The notes beneath the pieces are model-generated. The model was not told the DNA's origin and made no database searches. It saw only the letters and a list, made by a program, of their open reading frames with translations. DNA of 6,783 nucleotides from Burkholderiaceae bacterium (lineage in GTDB: Bacteria > Pseudomonadota > Gammaproteobacteria > Burkholderiales > Burkholderiaceae_C): contig JAOTTZ010000098.1 of NCBI GenBank assembly GCA_029864165.1, positions 1 to 6,783 of the forward strand, read 5' to 3'. Shown in pieces: positions 1 through 6,088 of this stretch (within the stretch, counting starts at the first letter, position 1; each line of letters starts with the position of its first letter). A program made the translations under genes and the position numbers.

Positions 1-388
1 CGCGCTCAACGGGCAGCACCGGCGCATCCATGCGTAGCAACCTATCGCCACTGAACCGCACGACGACGTGGCGACGTTGCGGCTCAGCACCCTGGCGGTA
101 GATCGTGAAGACATAGTCCCAACGGTCGGCATGAAACACGTCGGCCAGCATGGGCGAGCCGAGGACATCGCGCACCTGCGCGCGCGTCATGCCCGGCTTG
201 ATCAACGCCGCCTGCTCGGCCGTCACCACATTGCCTTGCACCACCTCCATGCGGTAGGGCGTGATCAAACCCAGCAAGCTCTCCTGGCTGCCTGATGAGG
301 CGCAGCCTGCCAAACCACCCGCGCACAGACTTGCCGCAACGATCGTTGCCATCGGTCGGTGAAAACACAAGCTGGAAGATAAGCGCAT
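1..388 (-). CDS. bamE: BamE/OmlA outer-membrane assembly lipoprotein (C-terminus cut by window edge)
   Basis: BamE is a small lipoprotein of the Bam complex, which folds beta-barrel proteins into the outer membrane; it sits on the periplasmic face of that membrane. Seen here: 129 codons read leftward off the window edge. A signal peptide (residues 1-28) has a hydrophobic core from about residue 13 and ends in the lipobox LAGC, so the lipidated cysteine is Cys29. The BamE domain follows: YRMEVVQGN at 45-53, the conserved KPGMTRAQVRDVLGSP stretch at 64-79, and WDYVF at 90-94. The start at 388 is the ATG giving the fuller signal peptide; ATG at codon 13 would also leave a workable one. No clear ribosome binding site is visible. 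It is divergent from fur, a pairing I know from other betaproteobacteria. Gene and family are confident; only the exact start and the missing C-terminus are open. Confidence 0.93.
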   Translation of the reverse strand, partial: MRLSSSLCFHRPMATIVAASLCAGGLAGCASSGSQESLLGLITPYRMEVVQGNVVTAEQAALIKPGMTRAQVRDVLGSPMLADVFHADRWDYVFTIYRQGAEPQRRHVVVRFSGDRLLRMDAPVLPVER

Positions 389-439
389 ACTGTGCTGTGC
401 AGAGTCGGGCGAACAGCCAAGCCCGGAACATGATGGGCA

Positions 440-467
440 ATTCTAATGGCGGGTTGCTTGCGGCAAC
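440..467 (-). promoter_or_regulatory. candidate bamE promoter, with a shared -10 region facing fur
   Basis: Reading leftward, TAGAAT (445-440) matches five of six bases of a sigma-70 -10 box, with GTTGCC (467-462) as a weak -35 at a 16-base spacing. The same bases read rightward give TCTAAT (442-447), also five of six, but without the important second-position A and with no good -35. The 94-base bamE/fur spacer must hold promoters for both genes, and this is the most AT-rich spot in it. This is inference from motif matching only, and no classical Fur box was recognised here. Confidence 0.25.
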
Positions 468-482
468 CAACACCGATTTACC

Positions 483-911
483 ATGACACACGCCGAAGAA
501 ATCAAGAGCTCGGGCCTTAAAGCCACACTGCCGCGCATCAAGATCCTAGAGGTGTTCCAGAACACCTCGCGACGGCACATGACTGCCGAAGACGTTTACA
601 AGGCTTTGTTGCAAGATGATGCCGATATCGGCTTAGCCACGGTTTACCGCGTGCTGATGCAGTTCGAGCAGGCGCACATTCTGTTGCGTAGCCACTTCGA
701 GTCGGGCAAGGCGGTGTTCGAACTCAACGAGGGCAAACACCATGATCATCTCGTCTGCCTAGACTGTGGGCGAGTGGAAGAATTCTGCAACGCCGAGATC
801 GAAAAGCTGCAACGCAGCGTCGCACATAAGCTCGGCTTCGAGTTGCAGGACCACGCGCTGTCGCTGTACGGCACTTGCACGAAGAAGCACTGCAAATACA
901 AGCCCAAGTAG
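483..911 (+). CDS. fur: Ferric uptake regulator Fur
   Basis: Fur is a cytoplasmic dimeric repressor that binds DNA when loaded with ferrous iron and controls iron uptake and storage genes. The protein has 142 residues, close to the usual length. The N-terminal winged helix includes the recognition-helix segment GLATVYRVL (50-58); the C-terminal dimerisation domain carries the metal ligands. By alignment from memory with E. coli Fur (offset by one), the ligands His32, Glu80, His86, His87, Asp88, His89, Glu107 and His124 are all present, as are the structural zinc cysteines Cys92 and Cys95; a second pair, Cys132 and Cys137, lies near the C-terminus. The ATG at 483 gives the standard N-terminus, although no strong ribosome binding site precedes it. 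bamE is divergent upstream and hprK converges downstream. The presence of every ligand argues for Fur rather than Zur or PerR. Confidence 0.96.
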   Translation: MTHAEEIKSSGLKATLPRIKILEVFQNTSRRHMTAEDVYKALLQDDADIGLATVYRVLMQFEQAHILLRSHFESGKAVFELNEGKHHDHLVCLDCGRVEEFCNAEIEKLQRSVAHKLGFELQDHALSLYGTCTKKHCKYKPK

Positions 912-916
912 GCGCC

Positions 917-1109
917 TAGAACCTATCCGCGAATAAGAGGGCCCTGCGTTGCGACGACAAAGCGATGGACGCTAGGCGCAAGCCGTAGCCCAGGGTGGTG
1001 CCCTGCGCAAGGCTTGCAACGACGCGGACGCGCTTTGTCGTCGCAACCCTTCGGGCCGGGGCCCCAAGGGGCACCGGCGCAGGGCCATATTATTCGCGGA
1101 TACGTTCTT
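917..1109. repeat. large nested inverted repeat filling the fur/hprK convergent gap
   Basis: The 196 bases between the fur and hprK stop codons are nearly all one imperfect inverted repeat. From the outside in, these segments pair: AGAAC (918-922) with GTTCT (1104-1108); TATCCGCGAATAA (924-936) with its exact complement (1090-1102); GGCCCTGCG (940-948) with 1078-1086; GTTGCGACGACAAAGCG (948-964) with 1031-1047, 17 of 17 bases; GCAAGCC (978-984) with 1011-1017; and a terminal hairpin CAGGG (991-995) with CCCTG (1001-1005). The right arm carries an extra 30 bases (1048-1077) that fold into their own hairpin. There is no open reading frame of note and no clear target-site duplication. It could be a MITE-like or REP-like chromosomal repeat, and in this position could also act as a two-way transcription terminator, although no T-run is present. 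The structure is seen directly; its class is inferred. Confidence 0.85.
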
Positions 1110-2061
1110 AGCCTTGTGGTGGATGCATCGCTTTGTTGTGGCGCTCGATAAATTCTCGGTAGGTATCGATCCCACGCAACTGGAGAACGTTGTTGCGCAC
1201 CGCCGCTTCCACCAAGACGGCCAGATTGCGCCCGGCGTCGACCGCGATCACGGCCTTGCGCACCGGAACATCGAGAATGCTCTCGTACATAGGTTCGTAG
1301 GGAAGGCGCTCAAACTCGCGCTCCATCGTGTCTTGACGCACCAGATGCACAACCAGTTTCAAGCGCATCTTGCGACGTACCGCGGTTTCGCCAAAGATAA
1401 CCTTGATGTCGAGTAGGCCAATACCGCGCACTTCGAGCAAATTTATCAGCAGTGGCGGACAGCGACCCTCGAGCGAGGTCTGCGAGACGCGGCAAAAATC
1501 GACCGCATCGTCGGCCACCAGACCGTGACCACGCGAAATCAGTTCCAGCCCCAGTTCGCTCTTGCCCAAACCAGATTCGCCCGTCAGCAGCACACCCATA
1601 CCGAGTATGTCCATGAACACACCATGCCGGGTGACGCATTCGGCAAACAAGTGGCCTAGGTAGCCGCGCATCACGTCGATAACCTGGCCGGCAGACTCCG
1701 CGGTGCTAAAGAGCGGAATGTCGGCCCGGTCACACAACGCAACCAGCCGCTCGGGCGGTGTCTGAGCGTCGGTCACGATCACCACCGGTGGCTCCAGCGT
1801 GACGATGCGCTGAATGCGGCGCTCTTGGTCTTCAGCCGTCGCAGCCATCAGGTAGGCAATTTCGCGCGGACCGACGATTTGAACCCGGTAAGGGTGGATG
1901 TAGTTCAAGTAACCGACTAAGTCGGCCGCTGACTGCGCGCTGCGCACCGCGGCTTCGTCGAAGCGGTGCTCAGGATGGGCACGCCCGGCTACCCACTCCC
2001 AGCGCAGTGCCGAGCGGTGCTCTTCAAACAGCACCTCGGCGCTGATAACGACAGGTTTCAC
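1108..2061 (-). CDS. hprK: HPr kinase/phosphorylase
   Basis: HprK phosphorylates, and with phosphate dephosphorylates, a serine of HPr-family phosphocarriers in the cytoplasm; in proteobacteria it belongs to the regulatory nitrogen-type PTS rather than classical sugar catabolite control. The 317-residue length is typical. An N-terminal domain covers roughly residues 1-130. The kinase domain has the active-site His146 ([13 protein letters not shown]), the P-loop GESGLGKS (161-168), the acidic pair VADDAVD (182-188) and the HprK signature [11 protein letters not shown] (209-219). The C-terminal stretch [18 protein letters not shown] (283-300) is also standard. The start is GTG at 2061, two codons after an in-frame TGA, so no earlier start is possible; no obvious ribosome binding site is seen. 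ptsN ends 45 bases upstream on the same strand, suggesting one transcript. The TAA stop (1110-1108) touches the right end of the nested repeat. rapZ, which often follows in related genomes, is absent here; fur is the next gene. Confidence 0.95.
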   Translation of the reverse strand: MKPVVISAEVLFEEHRSALRWEWVAGRAHPEHRFDEAAVRSAQSAADLVGYLNYIHPYRVQIVGPREIAYLMAATAEDQERRIQRIVTLEPPVVIVTDAQTPPERLVALCDRADIPLFSTAESAGQVIDVMRGYLGHLFAECVTRHGVFMDILGMGVLLTGESGLGKSELGLELISRGHGLVADDAVDFCRVSQTSLEGRCPPLLINLLEVRGIGLLDIKVIFGETAVRRKMRLKLVVHLVRQDTMEREFERLPYEPMYESILDVPVRKAVIAVDAGRNLAVLVEAAVRNNVLQLRGIDTYREFIERHNKAMHPPQG

Positions 2062-2106
2062 CGGTCAAATGGTTCAAGGCGACGCTGTGCCACCGATCGC
2101 CGGGCG

Positions 2107-2577
2107 TCAAGCGACCGACTTCATCGGTGGCCAGTTGGCAACCAGCGCGTGAACTTTGAGCGCATCGGGTTCGGTTTTCAACTGCTCGCGCAAACTACGG
2201 TCTGAGAGCATCTCGGCGATTTCGGAGAGGATTTCCAAATGCTGCTGGGTAGCCGCCTCGGGCACCAGCAGAAAGACCATCAAGCTGACGGACTCGTCGT
2301 CGGGTGCATCGAAAGGTATCGGCTGCTGCACGCGCACCACTGCCGCCAACGGTGCCTTCAAGCCCTTGATGCGGCCATGTGGAATGGCCACCCCATGCCC
2401 GAGGCCGGTCGAGCCGAGCCGCTCACGCGCAAACAGGTTGTCGGTCACAGCGGCACGCACAACCGCCTGCTGGTTCTCGAACAGGAGGCCGGCAAGCTCG
2501 AAAACGCGCTTTTTGCTGGTGGCGTCCACATCCACCAGGACGTTTCCGGGCGGCAAGATGGAAGCTAGGCGATTCAT
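2107..2577 (-). CDS. ptsN: PTS system nitrogen regulatory EIIA component (EIIA-Ntr)
   Basis: PtsN is the terminal phosphoacceptor of the nitrogen PTS. It takes phosphate from NPr/HPr and acts by protein contact, for example on potassium transport and stress or nitrogen responses in characterised species. The protein has 156 residues, the usual size, and is a single EIIA type-2 domain. The phosphorylated histidine is His67 in the motif GVAIPHGRIKGL (62-73). Other family segments are NLFARERLGSTGLG (47-60) and ATQQHLEILSEIAEMLSD (109-126). The chosen start is ATG at 2577 (MNRLASILPP), which matches the family N-terminus; the frame is open further upstream to a TTG at 2646, but those residues are not PtsN-like. 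No strong ribosome binding site is visible. It lies downstream of hpf and 45 bases before hprK, which fits a shared regulatory module with no PTS permease. Confidence 0.95.
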   Translation of the reverse strand: MNRLASILPPGNVLVDVDATSKKRVFELAGLLFENQQAVVRAAVTDNLFARERLGSTGLGHGVAIPHGRIKGLKAPLAAVVRVQQPIPFDAPDDESVSLMVFLLVPEAATQQHLEILSEIAEMLSDRSLREQLKTEPDALKVHALVANWPPMKSVA

Positions 2578-2699
2578 CAGCTGACGTGGGTTGTACTCGT
2601 GAAACGGACTGCTTCGACCAAGCTCACTCCAGAGGCGATGCGGCAATGCATTGAAATCTGAACCTGCGCCACTGAAAGTCGACGACAGTACGTTGCGCG

Positions 2700-2728
2700 A
2701 TTGTGCGCAATTTACTGCGCCGCAACAA
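2700..2728 (-). promoter_or_regulatory. candidate ptsN promoter overlapped by palindromes
   Basis: Reading leftward, TTGTTG (2728-2723) and CACAAT (2705-2700) sit 17 bases apart as a weak sigma-70-like promoter. Two mutually exclusive inverted repeats overlap it: TTGCGC (2693-2698) with GCGCAA (2705-2710), and GCGCA (2705-2709) with TGCGC (2716-2720). A perfect palindrome, GGATATCC (2731-2738), lies just outside. These could be operator half-sites or alternative hairpins in an hpf-ptsN transcript. The repeats are seen directly; the promoter and any regulatory role are inference. The remainder of the 247-base hpf/ptsN spacer (2578-2824) shows no gene I can support. Confidence 0.3.
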
Positions 2729-2824
2729 GAGGATATCCCTCAAACAAGGGGGTACCTGCACCGCCAATTTGTCACGCGACAGGCAGCGGGAGGCCGTTGT
2801 CGCCGCGTACGCTGCGGCACAGCG

Positions 2825-3172
2825 CTACTCAGTGGCGCCCATTTTCCCCTGTCGCTTGGGCGACTGATGGTGGTGATCTTGCAACATTTCCTTGTGGCGC
2901 ACGACTTTGCGATCGAGCTTGTCCATCAACTGATCGATGGCCGCATAAAGGTCCTCGTGGGTGCATTCGACAAAGATGTCTTTGCCTTTCACGTGCAAGG
3001 TCACCTCAGCCTTTTGCCGCCGTTCTTTTTCTTTCAATTTTTCCACCGACAACAACACGTTGACATCCACCACCTGGTCGAAATGACGTTTCACACGGTC
3101 CAACTTGGTAAGCACATACTCGCGCAGTGCTGGCGTCACTTCAAGATGATGGCCACTGATCGTCAGGTTCAT
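2825..3172 (-). CDS. hpf: Ribosome hibernation promoting factor, short form (HPF/RaiA family)
   Basis: This family binds the decoding centre of the 30S ribosomal subunit in slow-growing or starved cells, blocking translation and, for HPF, helping form inactive 100S ribosome pairs. The 115-residue protein is a single beta-alpha-beta-beta-beta-alpha domain: [20 protein letters not shown] (1-20) begins it, and the second helix [18 protein letters not shown] (73-90) with VVRHKE (90-95) is typical. The last 20 or so residues form a basic, His-rich tail (DHHHQ at 99-103). It lacks the extra C-terminal domain of long HPF. The start at 3172 is supported by a strong ribosome binding site just upstream and by the family N-terminus; the frame is open 18 codons further but those residues are unrelated. 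ptsN and hprK follow on the same strand, the usual order in betaproteobacteria, although rpoN, commonly upstream of hpf, is not here: corA is divergent instead. Confidence 0.94.
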   Translation of the reverse strand: MNLTISGHHLEVTPALREYVLTKLDRVKRHFDQVVDVNVLLSVEKLKEKERRQKAEVTLHVKGKDIFVECTHEDLYAAIDQLMDKLDRKVVRHKEMLQDHHHQSPKRQGKMGATE

Positions 3173-3175
3173 GAT

Positions 3176-3183
3176 TCTCCTTT
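3176..3183 (-). promoter_or_regulatory. ribosome binding site of hpf
   Basis: The minus strand reads AAAGGAGA just before the ATG at 3172, an excellent match to the anti-Shine-Dalgarno sequence, although the spacing of about four bases after GGAG is slightly short. It fixes the hpf start at 3172 and rules out the longer reading from 3226. It is the clearest ribosome binding site in the window. Confidence 0.8.
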
Positions 3184-3470
3184 GCTGGGGTTGGAAGCAC
3201 TGGTAGAAAAAACTGGGTGGCCGCAAGCTGAACCTGAGGGTCCATGTACCTGTGACGGCTCAAGTGTAGTGTTGCGGGCTGAAGGCCCTAGCGGCAAGTC
3301 CAATGCGATAATCTTCGAGTCGTTATTTTGAAAACTATTTTGTACTGTTGTCGCCCTCGGTGACCGCCCGCTCCAGCACCGCCTGAACGCTCCAGGCGCA
3401 GATGTCGGGGTGAGCGGTAACCGCCTTCACCCCCATTCCCGCAACCCGCGCTCACGGCGCGGCCTTGGCT
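3184..3470. other. hpf/corA divergent spacer, no gene seen
   Basis: This 308-base stretch between the hpf and corA start codons (3173-3480) must contain promoters for both. I see no coding region with family-like sequence. It contains an AT-rich patch (about 3301-3350) that stands out from the GC-rich surroundings. Within it, TGCGATAAT (3304-3312) reads rightward as an extended -10 box with five of six core bases, though without a convincing -35; it would give corA a leader of roughly 160 bases. A small stem, GGGC (3276-3279) with GCCC (3285-3288), lies just before. No sigma-54 site or Fur box was recognised. Confidence 0.4.
3304..3312 (+). promoter_or_regulatory. candidate extended -10 element for corA
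   Basis: TGCGATAAT matches the extended -10 pattern (TG, one base, then a near-consensus hexamer) and lies at the start of the only AT-rich patch in the hpf/corA spacer. No good -35 is present, which extended -10 promoters can do without. The assignment rests on motif match only. Confidence 0.3.
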
Positions 3471-3480
3471 GGAGAGTTCC

Positions 3481-4440
3481 ATGCTGAACGTGTTCGCGCT
3501 GGTCAGCGGCCGGCTGTACCAAGAAGAGATTACCAGCGCCGACGCGCTGTCCAGCCTCTACCCGGTCTGGGTCGATATGGAGTCGCCAACCCCCGAAGAA
3601 ACCGGCTGGGTTGCGGCGCGCTTCAATCTAACGATCCCCGACAACATCGTTGATGAAGATCTGGAAGAGTCGGCCCGTTTCTACGAAGAGGATAACGGTC
3701 AGTTGCATATCCGTTCGGACTTCCTGATCGACAGCGACGATACGCCGCGCAATGTCCGCGTTGCCTTCATTTTGCACGACAACGTCTTATTTTCGGTGCA
3801 TGGTGAAGATGTGCCTGTGTTCCGCCTGCTGCGCCTGCGCGCACGCCGCACGCCGGCCCTGATCGACGATGCCAAGGACGTGTTGCTGGCACTCTACGAC
3901 GCCGACGCAGAATACTCCGCCGACTCGCTCGAAGGTATTTACGACGCCCTGGAAGAGGTCAGCGCCAGAGTGCTTAGAAAGACCGTCACCGACCCGGACG
4001 CCGCTGAAGTACTGGCCGCCATTGCGCGACAGGAAGACCTGAACGGACGCATTCGCCGCAACATGATGGACACACGTCGCGCCATCAGTTTCATGATGCG
4101 CAGCCGCATGCTTAACGCCGAGCAGTTCGAGGAGTCAAGGCAAATTTTGCGCGACATCGATTCGCTAGACAGTCATACCGCTTTCTTGTTCGACAAGATC
4201 AACTTCCTGATGAACGCCACGGTCGGCTTCATCAATATCAACCAGAACAGGATCATCAAGATCTTTTCGGTGGCTAGCGTGGCGTTGCTGCCGCCCACAC
4301 TGATCGCCAGCATCTACGGCATGAACTTCAGGGCCATGCCCGAACTGGACTGGGCCTACGGCTACCCTTATGCGATGGCGCTGATGGCGGCCAGCGTGAT
4401 AGCGCCCTTCTGGTATTTTCGGCGCAAGGGCTGGTTGTAA
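3481..4440 (+). CDS. corA: CorA-family magnesium/divalent cation channel
   Basis: CorA proteins are homopentameric inner-membrane channels for magnesium, and often cobalt or nickel. The 319-residue length is typical of the family. A large cytoplasmic N-terminal domain (about 1-255) contains acidic and helical segments, including a long helical stretch around 170-255 that would form the stalk helix. Two C-terminal membrane segments follow: TM1 at about 259-279, ending in the signature YGMNF (279-283) with GMN at 280-282 and the MPEL loop (286-289), and TM2 at about 294-313. The protein ends in a basic tail, RRKGWL. The ATG at 3481 follows a good ribosome binding site, GGAG at 3471-3474, six bases away. 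It stands alone, divergent from hpf and convergent with glpD. The intact GMN motif supports CorA rather than the ZntB branch, but cation preference cannot be read from sequence alone. Confidence 0.93.
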   Translation: MLNVFALVSGRLYQEEITSADALSSLYPVWVDMESPTPEETGWVAARFNLTIPDNIVDEDLEESARFYEEDNGQLHIRSDFLIDSDDTPRNVRVAFILHDNVLFSVHGEDVPVFRLLRLRARRTPALIDDAKDVLLALYDADAEYSADSLEGIYDALEEVSARVLRKTVTDPDAAEVLAAIARQEDLNGRIRRNMMDTRRAISFMMRSRMLNAEQFEESRQILRDIDSLDSHTAFLFDKINFLMNATVGFININQNRIIKIFSVASVALLPPTLIASIYGMNFRAMPELDWAYGYPYAMALMAASVIAPFWYFRRKGWL

Positions 4441-4460
4441 CTTTGAGGTGCGGCTCAAGG
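4441..4460. terminator. small hairpin between convergent corA and glpD
   Basis: Immediately after the corA stop, CTTTGAG (4441-4447) pairs with CTCAAGG (4454-4460) around a six-base loop, including one G-T wobble pair. It occupies nearly all of the 22-base gap between the corA and glpD stop codons and could slow transcription in both directions. The stem is short and lacks a T-run on either side, so a true intrinsic terminator is doubtful. Confidence 0.3.
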
Positions 4461-4462
4461 CG

Positions 4463-6040
4463 CTACGCTTGCGATCGCTGATCGGTTGCGCTCCACCACG
4501 CCTGCACCTGCGCGCGCTGTTCGGCGTTCAGGTGCAAACCCAGCTTGGTACGCCGCCACAGCACGTCTTCTGCGGTACAAGCCCATTCGTGCTGCCGCAG
4601 GTAGTTGAGTTCGGCCTCGTACACCGCAGGCGCGATTTCTGTGCCTAGCGTACCGGCCGACAGCACAAGTTCAGCACGTGTGCCATAGCAGCGCGCAAGC
4701 CGGTACACCAGTGCCGTGGGCAGGCGGGGATACACCGACGCAAACGTCTTGACGAAACGGGCAAAGGCCGTTTCGGGCTGCTCTAGGGCATCCGCGTCTC
4801 CCAGTTGACCGCGGTTGGCTAGCCAGTCGCCTAGATCGCCTCCCGGAAGCAACGCCCCTTGAGTCCACGCCTTGCGATCACGTCCGTTAAAGGGGCCTTG
4901 GCTGCACAAAACGTCGGCAGCTTGTTCGGCAAGCTTGCGATAGGTGGTGAGCTTGCCGCCCCACGCCGTGAGCAAGGGCGCGCCTTCAGCGTTCAGCTCA
5001 AGCGAGTAGTCGCGCGTGACGGCGGTCGCGCTGGCTGCCTCGTCGTCTATCAGCGGACGCACGCCCGAATAGCTCCACACGACATCAGCGGCGCTCACCG
5101 GCCTGGCAAAGTAGCGGCTGACTTGCTCACACAGGTAGGCGGTTTCGGTCGCATCGATGCTTACAGTACCAGCCTCGCCGTGATGTTCCACTTCGGTGGT
5201 GCCAATCAATGTGAACTCGCCTTCGTAGGGAATGGCGAAAACGATGCGTTGATCGGGGTTCTGAAAGATATAGGCGTGGTTGTGGTCAAACAGCTTGGCG
5301 ACGACAATGTGGCTGCCCTTGACCAGGCGCAAGGACTTTGCGCTTGGCAGCGCTATCTGTTCGCGCAGGAACTGTCCGGCCCAAGGACCAGTGGCGTTGA
5401 CAAGGGCGTGCGCGCCCAAGACATGCGGCGTGCCGTTGCCGCGTTGCAGCCGCACCTGCCACCCTGAAGCTTTGCGACTGGCCTGCGTACAGCGGGTGCG
5501 CGTGACGATGGTCGCGCCGCGCTCGGCGGCGTCTACGGCGTTGAGCACCACCAGCCGCGCATCGTCCACCCAACCATCGGAATACTCGAATCCCTTTGTG
5601 TACAACGGTTTCAAGGGCTTGCCCGCCAGGTGCCTGCGCAGGTCCACCGCGCGCGAGGCAGGGAGCATCTTTCGCCGCGCCATGTGGTCGTAGATGAACA
5701 GACCGGTGCGAATCATCCACAGCGGGCGCATGCCGACGTGGTGCGGCATCACGAAGCGCATCGGCCACATGATGTGGGGAGCGCTTTTGAGCAGCACCTC
5801 ACGTTCGGCAAGCGCTTTGTGCACCAGCGCAAACTCGAAGTACTCGAGGTACCGCAACCCGCCATGGATAAGCTTGGTCGACGCCGACGAAGTGTGTGCG
5901 GCCAAGTCGTCCTGCTCGCACAAGACAACCTTCAAACCCCGGCCCGCCAAGTCGCGGGCAATACCGCAACCATTGATACCGCCGCCGACGACGAGCACGT
6001 CGCAGAATGTGGGGAGGCCTGGTGCTGCGTGCAGGCTCAC
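4463..6040 (-). CDS. glpD: Aerobic glycerol-3-phosphate dehydrogenase (FAD)
   Basis: GlpD oxidises sn-glycerol-3-phosphate to dihydroxyacetone phosphate at the cytoplasmic face of the inner membrane and passes electrons through FAD to quinone. The 525-residue protein is slightly longer than E. coli GlpD. The FAD-binding Rossmann motif VGGGINGCG lies at 18-26, followed by acidic Glu42 in the position that contacts the FAD ribose. The conserved [13 protein letters not shown] block is at 54-66, and the C-terminal domain has the typical LWRRTKLGL near its end. The start is GTG at 6040, preceded by GAAAGG nine bases upstream on the minus strand; the frame remains open to 6394, but that extension lies opposite glpK and is not GlpD-like. 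glpK is divergent 48 bases away, so the two consecutive glycerol enzymes are likely co-regulated. No glpR or glpF is visible. Confidence 0.95.
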   Translation of the reverse strand: MSLHAAPGLPTFCDVLVVGGGINGCGIARDLAGRGLKVVLCEQDDLAAHTSSASTKLIHGGLRYLEYFEFALVHKALAEREVLLKSAPHIMWPMRFVMPHHVGMRPLWMIRTGLFIYDHMARRKMLPASRAVDLRRHLAGKPLKPLYTKGFEYSDGWVDDARLVVLNAVDAAERGATIVTRTRCTQASRKASGWQVRLQRGNGTPHVLGAHALVNATGPWAGQFLREQIALPSAKSLRLVKGSHIVVAKLFDHNHAYIFQNPDQRIVFAIPYEGEFTLIGTTEVEHHGEAGTVSIDATETAYLCEQVSRYFARPVSAADVVWSYSGVRPLIDDEAASATAVTRDYSLELNAEGAPLLTAWGGKLTTYRKLAEQAADVLCSQGPFNGRDRKAWTQGALLPGGDLGDWLANRGQLGDADALEQPETAFARFVKTFASVYPRLPTALVYRLARCYGTRAELVLSAGTLGTEIAPAVYEAELNYLRQHEWACTAEDVLWRRTKLGLHLNAEQRAQVQAWWSATDQRSQA

Positions 6041-6088
6041 AATGGCTTGCCTTTCGTAGACGCTTGTTTGCAGTTCATACTTGCTGGC
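6041..6088. promoter_or_regulatory. 48-base divergent glpD/glpK control region
   Basis: This spacer separates two divergent start codons. It holds the glpD ribosome binding site (GAAAGG, minus strand, 6055-6050), but no comparable site precedes glpK. CATACT (6077-6082) is the only weak -10-like hexamer reading rightward and lies too close to the glpK ATG to leave a normal leader. No recognisable GlpR operator or cAMP-CRP site was seen. Promoters probably overlap the ends of the genes or lie within them. Confidence 0.45.

Noticed and set aside
84..491. 135-codon minus-strand frame over bamE
   Set aside because: It is a different frame of the bamE strand; the real frame has the lipobox and BamE motifs and simply lacks a stop because it leaves the window.
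917..1110. IS element with a TA target duplication around the nested repeat
   Set aside because: TA occurs at both edges (917-918 and 1109-1110) but the terminal repeats are offset by one base relative to it, and there is no transposase.
2578..2646. TTG start adding 23 residues to PtsN
   Set aside because: The ATG at 2577 begins the conserved MNRLA segment; the extension shows no family resemblance.
3304..3330. Possible Fur box (GATAAT followed by TTATTT)
   Set aside because: Only a few bases match the 19-base consensus and the spacing between half-sites is wrong.
2651..3331. 226-codon open frame on the plus strand over hpf
   Set aside because: It is antisense to the well-supported hpf and has no recognisable domain; GC-rich codon use opens the opposite frame.
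4859..5467. 202-codon plus-strand frame inside glpD
   Set aside because: It is an antisense shadow of glpD without family-like sequence.
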